Shown here piece after piece: positions 40,195-47,511 of a stretch of 64,000 bases of DNA. A program made the position numbers and the translations under genes. Below the pieces are notes generated by a model. That model made no database searches and was not told where the DNA came from. It worked only from the letters and a program-made list of their open reading frames with translations. The DNA comes from Sphingobacteriales bacterium 50-39. GTDB lineage: Bacteria; Bacteroidota; Bacteroidia; Chitinophagales; Chitinophagaceae. Each line of letters starts with the position of its first letter. Within the stretch, counting starts at the first letter, position 1. The stretch covers positions 186,001-250,000 of the forward strand of contig MKTZ01000025.1 in NCBI GenBank assembly GCA_001898505.1. Reading direction: 5' to 3'.

Positions 40195-40818
40195 ATGCAA
40201 AATGATCTTCAAAACTATGAGAATCCTCGCGATGAGTCACGCCGTGACTTCCTGAAACAATCCTCTTTGTTGTCTGCCATTGCCCTGACGCCCGGTGCGA
40301 TCCGTCGTGCCGCGGAGAACAAATGGGACGAAAAGATAGCCGATGAGATGGGGAAAGTGCCGTTGAGCCTGGAGGTCAACGGGGTACCGTACAACCTGAA
40401 AATTGATCCTCGTGTGACCCTGCTGGACCTGCTCCGGGAGCAACTTCATCTCACCGGGAGCAAGAAAGGTTGTGACAGGGGGCAATGCGGGGCCTGTACC
40501 GTGCATGCCGATGGCGCCCGGATAAACTCCTGTCTAAGCCTGGCCGTCACCAACGACGGTAAAAAGATTACCACCATCGAGGGGTTATCCAGGGGTGATG
40601 AGCTTCATCCCATGCAGGAAGCCTTTATCAAACATGATGGGTTCCAGTGCGGGTATTGTACGTCCGGGCAGATCATGTCCGCTGTTGCCCTTGTAAAAGA
40701 GGGACGGACACAATGTGCAGAACAGATCAGTGAGTTCATGAGCGGTAATATTTGCCGTTGTGGCGCTTATTCCAATATTGTAAAAGCCATTCAGGAAGTC
40801 AAAAACCAACAGTCATGA
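40195..40818 (+). CDS. 2Fe-2S subunit of a molybdenum aldehyde/xanthine oxidoreductase, Tat-exported
   Basis: A 207-residue iron-sulfur subunit of the PaoA/YagT type. SRRDFLKQSSLLSAIALTPGA near residue 17 is a twin-arginine signal. The plant-type 2Fe-2S cluster motif is CDRGQCGACTVHADGARINSC, and the second cluster has CGYCTSGQ and GNICRCG. MHPMQEA-like HPMQEAFIKHDGFQCGY is the usual linker. The FAD subunit gene overlaps its stop codon (ATGA), so the three subunits are translated together. The Tat signal implies that the folded holoenzyme is carried to the periplasm on this subunit, as for E. coli PaoABC. Confidence 0.95.
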   Translation: MQNDLQNYENPRDESRRDFLKQSSLLSAIALTPGAIRRAAENKWDEKIADEMGKVPLSLEVNGVPYNLKIDPRVTLLDLLREQLHLTGSKKGCDRGQCGACTVHADGARINSCLSLAVTNDGKKITTIEGLSRGDELHPMQEAFIKHDGFQCGYCTSGQIMSAVALVKEGRTQCAEQISEFMSGNICRCGAYSNIVKAIQEVKNQQS

Positions 40819-41801
40819 ATCCCTTTATTTATACAAGACCTGCGGATACCGGTGCGGCCATCAAGTCGCTGTCCAGGGGAAACCAGGCCTTTTTTCTGGC
40901 CGGGGGCACCAACCTGGTGGATATGATGAAAATGGGGGTCGTTGTGCCGGAGAAGATCGTGGATATCAATCGTCTGCCGCTGAGGAACATCGAAGCGGTG
41001 CAGAGCGGTCTGCGGCTGGGCGCGTTGGCTACCAACAGCGAAGTGGCTGATCATCCCGATGTGTTAAAGAACTATCCGCTGCTGTCGCTGGCCATCAATG
41101 CCGGGGCATCCCCTCAATTGCGCAATATGGCAACCGTCGGCGGCAATCTTCTGCAACGTACCCGCTGTCCTTATTTCTTCGACCTGACGATGCCCTGTAA
41201 TAAACGGGCGCCTGGCAGCGGATGTGGAGCCCTGGCGGGGTTCAACCGCATGCATGCCCTGTTTGGCGCCAGCGATAAATGTATCGCCGTCAATCCCAGC
41301 GATATGAGCGTAGCCCTTGCTGCCCTGGATGCCGTCGTGCATGTAAGGGGGGCCGGAGGCGATAGAGAGATAAAATTCGAAGATTTCCATCGTTTGCCCG
41401 GCGATGAGCCTCAATTGGACAATACGCTGGCGAAGGGCGAGCTGATCATGGCTGTAGACCTGCCTCCGTCAGCCTTTACAAAACATGTCCATTATCTGAA
41501 AGTGCGTGACCGCAGCTCGTATGCCTTTGCGCTGATCTCTGTAGCGGTGGCCCTGGACCTGGACAAGGACAATAATATAAAGGATGTACGGCTTGCCATG
41601 GGTGGCGTGGCGCATAAGCCCTGGCGTCTGCGGGCTTCCGAAGATTTTCTCAAGGGGCGATCTGCCACGGAGGACAATTTCAAACAAGCCGCACAGATCG
41701 CTATGCAGGGCGCTAAAGCGTACCAGTACAATCAATTCAAACTGAAACTTGCTCCCAACACGATCCTGCAGGCGCTGAAGACGGCGTCGGGGCAGGTATA
41801 A
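40815..41801 (+). CDS. FAD-binding subunit with a 4Fe-4S insertion (PaoB-like)
   Basis: A 328-residue flavoprotein of the molybdopterin dehydrogenase FAD-binding family. FLAGGTNLVDMMKMGVVVPEKIVDI is the FAD pyrophosphate loop, and NMATVGGNLLQRTRCPYFF a second one. An insertion carries four Cys residues (TRCPYF, MPCNKRAPGSGCGA, SDKCIAVNPSDM), the arrangement that binds a 4Fe-4S cluster in PaoB. I choose the ATG at 40815, which overlaps the previous stop by 4 bp. It passes electrons from the molybdenum site via the iron-sulfur subunit to an acceptor. No signal peptide of its own, consistent with hitchhiker export. Confidence 0.94.
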   Translation: MNPFIYTRPADTGAAIKSLSRGNQAFFLAGGTNLVDMMKMGVVVPEKIVDINRLPLRNIEAVQSGLRLGALATNSEVADHPDVLKNYPLLSLAINAGASPQLRNMATVGGNLLQRTRCPYFFDLTMPCNKRAPGSGCGALAGFNRMHALFGASDKCIAVNPSDMSVALAALDAVVHVRGAGGDREIKFEDFHRLPGDEPQLDNTLAKGELIMAVDLPPSAFTKHVHYLKVRDRSSYAFALISVAVALDLDKDNNIKDVRLAMGGVAHKPWRLRASEDFLKGRSATEDNFKQAAQIAMQGAKAYQYNQFKLKLAPNTILQALKTASGQV

Positions 41802-41811
41802 AAATAGTATC

Positions 41812-43944
41812 ATGGACAAAAGCCTTATAGGAGATCCGCTCAGCCGTGTAGATGGCCGGCTAAAAGTCACCGGTGGCGCTAAATATTCCGGAGAATGGGA
41901 ATTACCCGGATTGGCATACGGAGTGCTGGTCCCTGCCACCATAACGAATGGCAGTGTCGTATCTATGGATGTGAAAGCAGCCGAGCGGGCGCCCGGAGTG
42001 CTGGCCGTCATCACGCCTTTCAACACCCCTGGTGTGCCTGGTTTCAAACCCGATGCCTCGCAGCCTGTCCGGGGGCTGAAGCTTTTTAATGACAAGCTCA
42101 TTTATTTCAATGGTCAACCGATTGCATTGGTGGTAGCCGAGAGCTTTGAGAAAGCTACTCATGCTGCCAGCCTTGTGAAGGCTTCTTATCAGCAAGATGT
42201 CTTCGAGACGGATTTTGACAAGAACAGGGATAAGGGTGTTGTTCCACAGGGCGGGAAATACAAAGATTATGTACGTGGAGAAGCCGATGCCTATAAAAAG
42301 GCGCCTGTCGTCATCGAGCAGGAATATCGTCAGCCCTCCGAAATGCATAATCCGATGGAGCTGCATGTGACCATTGCCGCATGGGATGGAGACGACAAGG
42401 TTACTGTCTATACGAAATCACAGGGAGTCATCGGCACACAGCGTAGCATTGCCAACGCATTTGGCCTCAAGCCCGAAAATGTACAGGTCAACTCACGATT
42501 TGTCGGAGGGGCTTTTGGCTCTTCCCTTCGTACCTGGCCGCACGAGATCGCTTCGGTGATGGCGGCCAAATTACTCAAACGTCCTGTAAAGCTGACGTTG
42601 ACCCGCGAGCAGATGTTTACCCTTGTCGGGCACAGACCGTTGACCATTCAAAAGATCGGGCTGGGGGCTACATCCGACGGGAAGCTTGTCGGCATCACGC
42701 ATGAGTCCATTTCGCAGACGGCGGTGTACGAAGAATTCACGGAAGGCTCGGTGAACGTCTCCCGCTTCCTTTATGAAAGTCCGAATGCCAATACCCGTTA
42801 TAAGGTCATCCCGCTCAATGTCGGCGTACCTGCGCCTATGCGCGGCCCCGGCGAGGCGACAGGCTCTTTTGCGTTGGAGTCGGCCCTGGATGAGCTGGCG
42901 TTTGCTTTGAAAATGGATCCTATCGAGCTGCGGTTGAAGAACTATACAGAAAGGGACCCCGAGCGTAATTTGCCATGGTCCAGTAAATATCTGAAAGAAT
43001 GTTATACACGTGGGGCCGAGCGCATCGGCTGGGAAAATCGCCCGTCCAAACCCGGCACGCTGCGTGAAGGGGAATGGCTTGCCGGCTATGGCATTGGTTG
43101 CGGCGCTTTTGGCGCCTTTCGCGGGCGGGCCCTGGCTAAGGTGAGGATGATGGCCGACGGCACTGTCAATATCCAGAGTGCGACCAGCGATATCGGGCCC
43201 GGCACGGGTACAGCCATGACCCTGATAGCATCCGACCTGTTGGGAGTGCCTGCGGGCAGGATCACGTTCGAGCTGGGAAATTCCTCTTTCCCAACAGCCC
43301 CCACGCAGGGCGGCTCTTCCACCGTGTCCTCCGTAGGCAGCGCCGTTCATGATGCCTGTATGGCTTTTAAACAAAAAATGTATGCCCTGGCGGGGATGCC
43401 GGAGAATAGCAGTGATCCTATCGATTATGTGGCAGTCCTGAAACAGCACAACCTGCCTTTTTTCGAGCTCACCGAAGAATCACAGAGCAGCCAGCAGGCC
43501 AAAAATTATTCCATGTATTCTTTCTCGGCTCATTTTGCCAAGGTGCATGTCCATCCATTGACCGGTGCGGTGAAGGTCAAGAGATTGATCGCTGTCGTCG
43601 ATGCCGGCAGGATCGTCAGCTACAAGACGGCCAGCAGCCAGATGATCGGGGGGGCTGTGGGTGGTATCGGCATGGCCCTGACAGAAGAGGCGATCTTTGA
43701 CCACAAATACGGTCGGTATGTCAACGGTAATTTTGCCGACTATCACGTGCCTGTCAATGCCGATATACAGGACATCGAGGCCATCTTTATCGACAAGCCT
43801 GACCCGTATATCAACCCCATCGGCACCAAGGGCATCGGCGAGATATCGCTGATTGGCGTTGCAGCCGCCATTGCCAATGCGGTCTTTAATGCCACGGGCA
43901 AAAGGGTACGTGAGCTGCCTATCACGCCCGACAAACTTATTTAA
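41812..43944 (+). CDS. Molybdopterin-binding catalytic subunit (xanthine oxidase family, PaoC-like)
   Basis: A 710-residue large subunit. SRVDGRLKVTGGAKYSGEW opens the Ald_Xan_dh_C domain; molybdenum-cofactor-binding blocks include RFVGGAFGSSLRTWPHEIA, APMRGPGEATGSFALESALDELA, GCGAFGAFRGRAL-like glycine loops, QGGSSTVSSVGSAVHDAC and, at the end, GTKGIGEISLIGVAAAIANAVFNATG, whose Glu (GxGE) is the conserved catalytic base. The family hydroxylates aldehydes or aromatic heterocycles; the PaoC-type set of subunits favours aldehydes. The XdhC gene begins on the base after its stop. Confidence 0.95.
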   Translation: MDKSLIGDPLSRVDGRLKVTGGAKYSGEWELPGLAYGVLVPATITNGSVVSMDVKAAERAPGVLAVITPFNTPGVPGFKPDASQPVRGLKLFNDKLIYFNGQPIALVVAESFEKATHAASLVKASYQQDVFETDFDKNRDKGVVPQGGKYKDYVRGEADAYKKAPVVIEQEYRQPSEMHNPMELHVTIAAWDGDDKVTVYTKSQGVIGTQRSIANAFGLKPENVQVNSRFVGGAFGSSLRTWPHEIASVMAAKLLKRPVKLTLTREQMFTLVGHRPLTIQKIGLGATSDGKLVGITHESISQTAVYEEFTEGSVNVSRFLYESPNANTRYKVIPLNVGVPAPMRGPGEATGSFALESALDELAFALKMDPIELRLKNYTERDPERNLPWSSKYLKECYTRGAERIGWENRPSKPGTLREGEWLAGYGIGCGAFGAFRGRALAKVRMMADGTVNIQSATSDIGPGTGTAMTLIASDLLGVPAGRITFELGNSSFPTAPTQGGSSTVSSVGSAVHDACMAFKQKMYALAGMPENSSDPIDYVAVLKQHNLPFFELTEESQSSQQAKNYSMYSFSAHFAKVHVHPLTGAVKVKRLIAVVDAGRIVSYKTASSQMIGGAVGGIGMALTEEAIFDHKYGRYVNGNFADYHVPVNADIQDIEAIFIDKPDPYINPIGTKGIGEISLIGVAAAIANAVFNATGKRVRELPITPDKLI

Positions 43945-45045
43945 ATGAAAGAGATCAAGGATATCGTCCAGGCATATGACCTGGCCCATCAAAAAGGGCT
44001 TCGGGCTGCGCTGGCTACCGTCGTGCATGTAGAGGGATCGTCCTATCGACGGCCGGGGGCGCGGATGCTTGTCACCGAGGATGGGCGATTGACGGGCGCC
44101 ATCAGCGGCGGCTGTCTGGAAGGCGACGCGCTTCATAAGGCCCTGTTTGCTATCCAGCAACAGCAGAATAAGCTGGTGATCTATGATACCACGGGAGAGG
44201 ACGATCTGAGATTTGGCGTACAGCTGGGCTGTAATGGCATCGTCGATATCCTTTTCGAGCCCATCGATAGCCGGCAGCCACATAATCCCATCCAGCTGCT
44301 ACGAGAGCTTATTCGTGACAGACGTGACGCCGTGCTCGTTACCCTCTTCTCTTCCGACAGGACGTCGACGGGCGAGCATCCGGGGACAAGCCTGCTGTAT
44401 ACGGGGGATAGTATACAAACCAGCTTGCCCGAGGAAGGTTTTGTCCTGGCTGATGTAAGAAAGGCTTTCCAGGATAAGGCTTCCGACTTTAAGCAATACC
44501 CCTTGTTCAATGGCTTTGTCGAGTACCTGTCTACACCTCCTGCGCTTGTTATCGCGGGGGCAGGGAATGATGTAATGCCGCTGGTGGAGATCACGTCTTT
44601 ATTAGGGTGGCATACTACCGTTGTCGACGGCAGGCCGCACCATGCAACCCGGGAACGTTTTTCAAAGGCCGATGAGGTACTGGTTGCCAAGCCGCAGGAA
44701 GTGCTGACGCGCCTTCGTACCGATGAGCATACATTATTTGTGCTGATGACCCATAACTATAATTACGACATCGCCTTGCTGAGGGAGCTGTTGCAAAAAG
44801 ACTATTCCTACATAGGCGTCCTTGGTCCACGCAAGAAGCTCGACCGCATGATCGAAGAACTATTGCAAACGGGGCTGACACTGGATGAGCAGCAATTGTC
44901 CACCCTTCATGGACCTGTCGGACTTGATATCGGCGCCGAGACAGCCCAGGAGATAGCTGTCTCCATTGTGGCTGAGATCAAGGCTATACTGTCCCACAGG
45001 ACGGGGAACATGCTAAAGAATAAGATATATCCGATACACGCTTAA
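43945..45045 (+). CDS. XdhC-family molybdenum-cofactor insertion protein
   Basis: A 366-residue maturation factor. The XdhC/CoxI N-terminal domain is ATVVHVEGSSYRRPGARMLVTEDGRLTGAISGGCLEGD, with the invariant GGCLE Cys; the C-terminal XdhC Rossmann domain is PALVIAGAGNDVMPLVEIT, VDGRPHHATRERF, FVLMTHNYNYDIALLRELL and YIGVLGPRKKLDRM, ending in GLDIGAETAQEIAVSIVAEI. It binds the cofactor, has it sulfurated and inserts it in the large subunit. It abuts the catalytic-subunit gene with no spacer. It corresponds to PaoD. Confidence 0.95.
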   Translation: MKEIKDIVQAYDLAHQKGLRAALATVVHVEGSSYRRPGARMLVTEDGRLTGAISGGCLEGDALHKALFAIQQQQNKLVIYDTTGEDDLRFGVQLGCNGIVDILFEPIDSRQPHNPIQLLRELIRDRRDAVLVTLFSSDRTSTGEHPGTSLLYTGDSIQTSLPEEGFVLADVRKAFQDKASDFKQYPLFNGFVEYLSTPPALVIAGAGNDVMPLVEITSLLGWHTTVVDGRPHHATRERFSKADEVLVAKPQEVLTRLRTDEHTLFVLMTHNYNYDIALLRELLQKDYSYIGVLGPRKKLDRMIEELLQTGLTLDEQQLSTLHGPVGLDIGAETAQEIAVSIVAEIKAILSHRTGNMLKNKIYPIHA

Positions 45046-45056
45046 AAAATTATACT

Positions 45057-45428
45057 ATGGAAAATACCTTCAATTATGTAACAAAGCTTGATATCAAGTT
45101 TGATCACCTGGAGAAAATGGATATCAACCGGATGATAAATGAGTGTACCGACAAGTGGTTTAACCAAACGCTGACAAAGGTAAATGACAGTGTAGTGCGG
45201 ATAGGTATTGTAGAAGGGGAATACCATTGGCATAAACATGATAATGATGATGAATTCTTTTATGTCCTGCAAGGGCAGTTGCTGGTCGACCTGGAGGACA
45301 GGACCATCGAGCTAAACCCTAATGAAGGGGTGACCATTCCAAAAGGGGTAATACATCGGACCAGGGCCCCAAAAAAGACCGTGATGCTGATGGTCGAAAC
45401 AAGCGCTATACTGCCGACGGGAGATTGA
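45057..45428 (+). CDS. Cupin-domain protein
   Basis: A 123-residue single cupin. Motif 1 is YHWHKHDNDDEFFYVLQGQLLVDLED and motif 2 is VTIPKGVIHRTRAPKKT, providing three His and one Glu as metal ligands. An N-terminal helical extension (KFDHLEKMDINRMINECTDKWF) precedes the barrel. Members bind small molecules or isomerise sugars; the substrate here is unknown. It starts 11 bp after xdhC, so it is the last gene of the molybdoenzyme operon, and converges on the ArsR gene 5 bp away. Confidence 0.9.
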   Translation: MENTFNYVTKLDIKFDHLEKMDINRMINECTDKWFNQTLTKVNDSVVRIGIVEGEYHWHKHDNDDEFFYVLQGQLLVDLEDRTIELNPNEGVTIPKGVIHRTRAPKKTVMLMVETSAILPTGD

Positions 45429-45433
45429 CAGGG

Positions 45434-45760
45434 TTACTTCTCTTTAGACTTGTTGTCCAGGATGTTTTCCAGTTTTTTCAACCGGGTGGTCCAGAACTTA
45501 TCGAATTGGTCGATAAAATCCTGCAATTCATTAAAACCGTCCTGTCTCAGGGTACAATAACGTTCTCTTCCAATGTCTTTTATGGAAATGAATCTGGCGT
45601 TGTAAAGGATCTTTATATGTTTGGATACGGCCGGCCGGCTCATGTCAAAGTTCTCTGCAAGCGCGCTGATGGTCATGCTGTCCTTTGAAAGCATTTGCAG
45701 CATTTGTCTGCGGCTGGGGTCGGCGATGACCTGGAAAGCGTCAAGCGTATTTGTCTGCAT
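45434..45760 (-). CDS. ArsR-family repressor of module 3
   Basis: A 108-residue winged-helix regulator. LDAFQVIADPSRRQMLQMLS, ISALAENFDMSRPAVSKHIKILYNARFI (recognition helix SRPAVSKH) and KDIGRERYCTLRQDGFNELQDFI form the ArsR core; the C-terminus is helical and Lys-rich. No metal-binding Cys pair. It has its own operator: a perfect GGGTAACTT/AAGTTACCC palindrome 6 bp before its ATG. The same half-sites occur at 57964-58006 before a tandem AHSA1 gene, its likely target. It is not followed by an AHSA1 gene of its own, unlike the other two modules. Confidence 0.92.
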   Translation of the reverse strand: MQTNTLDAFQVIADPSRRQMLQMLSKDSMTISALAENFDMSRPAVSKHIKILYNARFISIKDIGRERYCTLRQDGFNELQDFIDQFDKFWTTRLKKLENILDNKSKEK

Positions 45761-45765
45761 GGTAA

Positions 45766-45785
45766 GGGTAACTTAAAAGTTACCC
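45766..45785 (-). promoter_or_regulatory. Operator and -7 region of ArsR module 3
   Basis: GGGTAACTT-AA-AAGTTACCC is a perfect 20-bp palindrome (half-site GTAAC-N6-GTTAC). On the minus strand it follows a TATCTTCG (45785-45792), one mismatch from the TAnnTTTG -7 element, so bound repressor would cover the transcription start. Only one palindrome is present here, in contrast to the twin sites of the other three promoters. Confidence 0.7.
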
Positions 45786-45826
45786 GAAGATACATAAAGG
45801 CGTGGACATTTATTCCAATTCAAGGA

Positions 45827-46600
45827 TCAATGGTGATGCTCCATGGGAGGATGCGTATCTATTTTAAAATAAGGTTTGTAAGCTGCCAGTTTTTCCAAAA
45901 GGGCTTTGTTTTGTTCGATGATCTTTGCCTTTTCGGCGTCGCCGGCGGGGAGTATGATCAGGTTGAAGATGGAATGTTCTTTATCCAGCAGCTTGTCGCT
46001 GGGGCTGACGGCAAACGGGCTGTGGCCTCCATCCCAGTCTCCGCCAATATCCTTATTGTCCACTCTTGGGGCGTAGAACATATAATGCGGCATCACCGAG
46101 TTGGCAAATCCATCGTCCGCATGACCGCGGTTTATCGGGCTTAGCATATAGGATATGCCTGTCCTGGAAGGAGCCTTGTATGTTCCATTCTTTACTCTTT
46201 TTACGATCGTATCCCTTATCTGTGCGGGACTGTATTTGCCGGTGGCTCTCATTGCCGCCACATCAAAATACATCGGCACAAAGGTCTTTGCGCCTTCTTC
46301 ATCGTAGCTCATGGGGGAGTATACGTCGGACAGGAATTCGGCTTTCTCCCATTGAGTCCGCATCACAAAAGCGGAGAATCCATTGGAGCCTTTACGTGCC
46401 ATATAATAGCCTTTATCGGGGTCGAGGAGATAGACAGCGGCAGCATCGCGGAGGCGTGGCGGAAGCGAGCTTAGGGCAAATTCTGTCTCGAGAGCGGGAG
46501 GCATTTTTTCAAGAAGCCAACCTTGTGTTGACTGTCCGACGCCTGCAGAGATGCCAATGGTGGCAATGATGAGCTGCGTGAGGAATTTTGGGACTTGCAT
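45827..46600 (-). CDS. Unknown secreted protein downstream of ArsR module 2
   Basis: I do not recognise this 257-residue protein. It begins with a short signal-like segment (FLTQLIIATIGISAGVGQS). The mature part is soluble, with AAAVYLLDPDKGYYMARKGSNGFSAFV, a PMYFDVAAMRATG stretch, SRTGISYMLSPINRG, and VMPHYMFYAPRVDNKDIGG followed by SIFNLIILPAGDAEKAKIIEQNKALLEKL. The last residues are His-rich (HPPMEHHH). It starts 11 bp after the end of the broken AHSA1 gene and is likely cotranscribed with ArsR 2. The His tail could bind metal. Nothing else indicates a function. Confidence 0.65.
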   Translation of the reverse strand: MQVPKFLTQLIIATIGISAGVGQSTQGWLLEKMPPALETEFALSSLPPRLRDAAAVYLLDPDKGYYMARKGSNGFSAFVMRTQWEKAEFLSDVYSPMSYDEEGAKTFVPMYFDVAAMRATGKYSPAQIRDTIVKRVKNGTYKAPSRTGISYMLSPINRGHADDGFANSVMPHYMFYAPRVDNKDIGGDWDGGHSPFAVSPSDKLLDKEHSIFNLIILPAGDAEKAKIIEQNKALLEKLAAYKPYFKIDTHPPMEHHH

Positions 46601-46611
46601 GTTTGTTTTTT

Positions 46612-47076
46612 TTATAGTTGTTTGAATCCTGATAGATAGCTTACCAGTTTATGGGCAGTCTGGAAAAGGCCGGTATCCACACCAAAGGTTTTGGCGGTCT
46701 GTATCAAATACTCGCTGCTCTCGAATAGCATGACCCAGTCGATGCGTGTTTTATCATTTCGGCTTTCAAACTCGATGGTTGCCATATACTTGAAGTTGAC
46801 CAGCTGCTCGTACACTATCCTTTTATATTTCACGATGTCCCTAAAGACGGATCTTATTTCATGATCCGTGCCGTCCGGGCTATGCATGGTCAGGTCCCAT
46901 TCACCACCGGGTCTGAAATCCATCTTGTGGATGGTGGCGGAAAATCCTTCCGGCCCCCACCACTTCTGTAAATGTTCGGGTGTTGTCCACACTTTCCAGA
47001 CCAGCTAGACAGGGGCGTCCAACCATCTGGAAAAGCGCAGCTCTCTTGTGGCGATATTATTTATTTCGTTTGACAT
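46612..47076 (-). pseudogene. AHSA1/SRPBCC gene of ArsR module 2, interrupted by an in-frame amber codon
   Basis: The frame starts at ATG 47076, inside the end of the ArsR gene (20-bp overlap), and reads RELRFSRWLDAPV, then TAG at 47007-47005 as codon 24, then continues LVWKVWTTPEHLQKWWGPEGF in the same frame. The joined product would be 154 residues, a normal AHSA1 length with the family's (D/E)AP-xx-LVW-xW motif. In relatives the residue in place of the stop is usually Glu, so a single GAG to TAG change explains it. The remainder (GGEWDLTMHSPDGTDHEIRSVFRDIV) is well preserved, which implies a recent event. A GTG at 46992 could restart translation of a fragment. Confidence 0.85.
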
Positions 47077-47401
47077 TCCTTTTGGGCCTTTGGAGGGCGT
47101 TCAGATAATTTTCCAATGAGTCCAATGTACCCTCCCAGTATCTTTTGTACTGTTCCACCCATTGGGAGACCTCGTTCAGCGCGTCCAGCCTGGCTTCGCA
47201 ATATCTTTCACGTCCCTGCTGCTTTATAGTGATCAATCCGCACTCGTTCAGGATCTTTATGTGTAGTGAAACTGCCTGCCGGCTCATATCGAATTGTTCC
47301 GCTACTGAATTAAGGTTTACTGATTTTTTAGCCACTATATCGATAATGGCACGTCTGGTAGGGTCGGCTATCGCCTGAAATACATCTCTCCTGGCCTCCA
47401 T
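47057..47401 (-). CDS. ArsR-family repressor of module 2
   Basis: A 114-residue paralogue of the ArsR at 33390. MEARRDVFQAIADPTRRAIIDIVA, LNSVAEQFDMSRQAVSLHIKILNECGLI (recognition helix SRQAVSLH) and KQQGRERYCEARLDALNEV mirror the first module almost word for word. The ATG at 47401 is chosen; TTG 47410 is open but lies in the operator. It is followed, with overlap, by the broken AHSA1 gene and then the unknown secreted protein. Its promoter carries twin palindromes with GCAAG half-sites. Confidence 0.93.
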   Translation of the reverse strand: MEARRDVFQAIADPTRRAIIDIVAKKSVNLNSVAEQFDMSRQAVSLHIKILNECGLITIKQQGRERYCEARLDALNEVSQWVEQYKRYWEGTLDSLENYLNALQRPKRNVKRNK

Positions 47402-47406
47402 TATAT

Positions 47407-47452
47407 GCAAGTATTTGCTTGCTAATTTAAGCGCAAGTATTCACTTGCGCAA
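47407..47452 (-). promoter_or_regulatory. Promoter and twin operators of ArsR module 2
   Basis: On the minus strand TTG (47452-47450), a 20-bp spacer and TAAATTAG (47429-47422, one mismatch to TAnnTTTG) form the promoter. GCAAG-N6-CTTGC occurs at 47433-47448 (longer arms GCGCAAG/CTTGCGC) inside the spacer and again at 47407-47422 just after the -7 element, with 10 bp between. The layout is base for base that of module 1, with C in place of T at one position of each half-site. Confidence 0.72.
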
Positions 47453-47511
47453 GTTTTTTACGGAATTTTTTTTGGAGGGCTTGCTTCGGGGCGATGGAAG
47501 GCGCCGATGGA

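Noticed and set aside
46612-46992. Shorter AHSA1 gene starting at GTG 46992
   Set aside because: It would lack the first strand and helix of the fold. The in-frame sequence beyond the amber codon up to 47076 clearly encodes the missing N-terminus, so a broken gene is the better reading.
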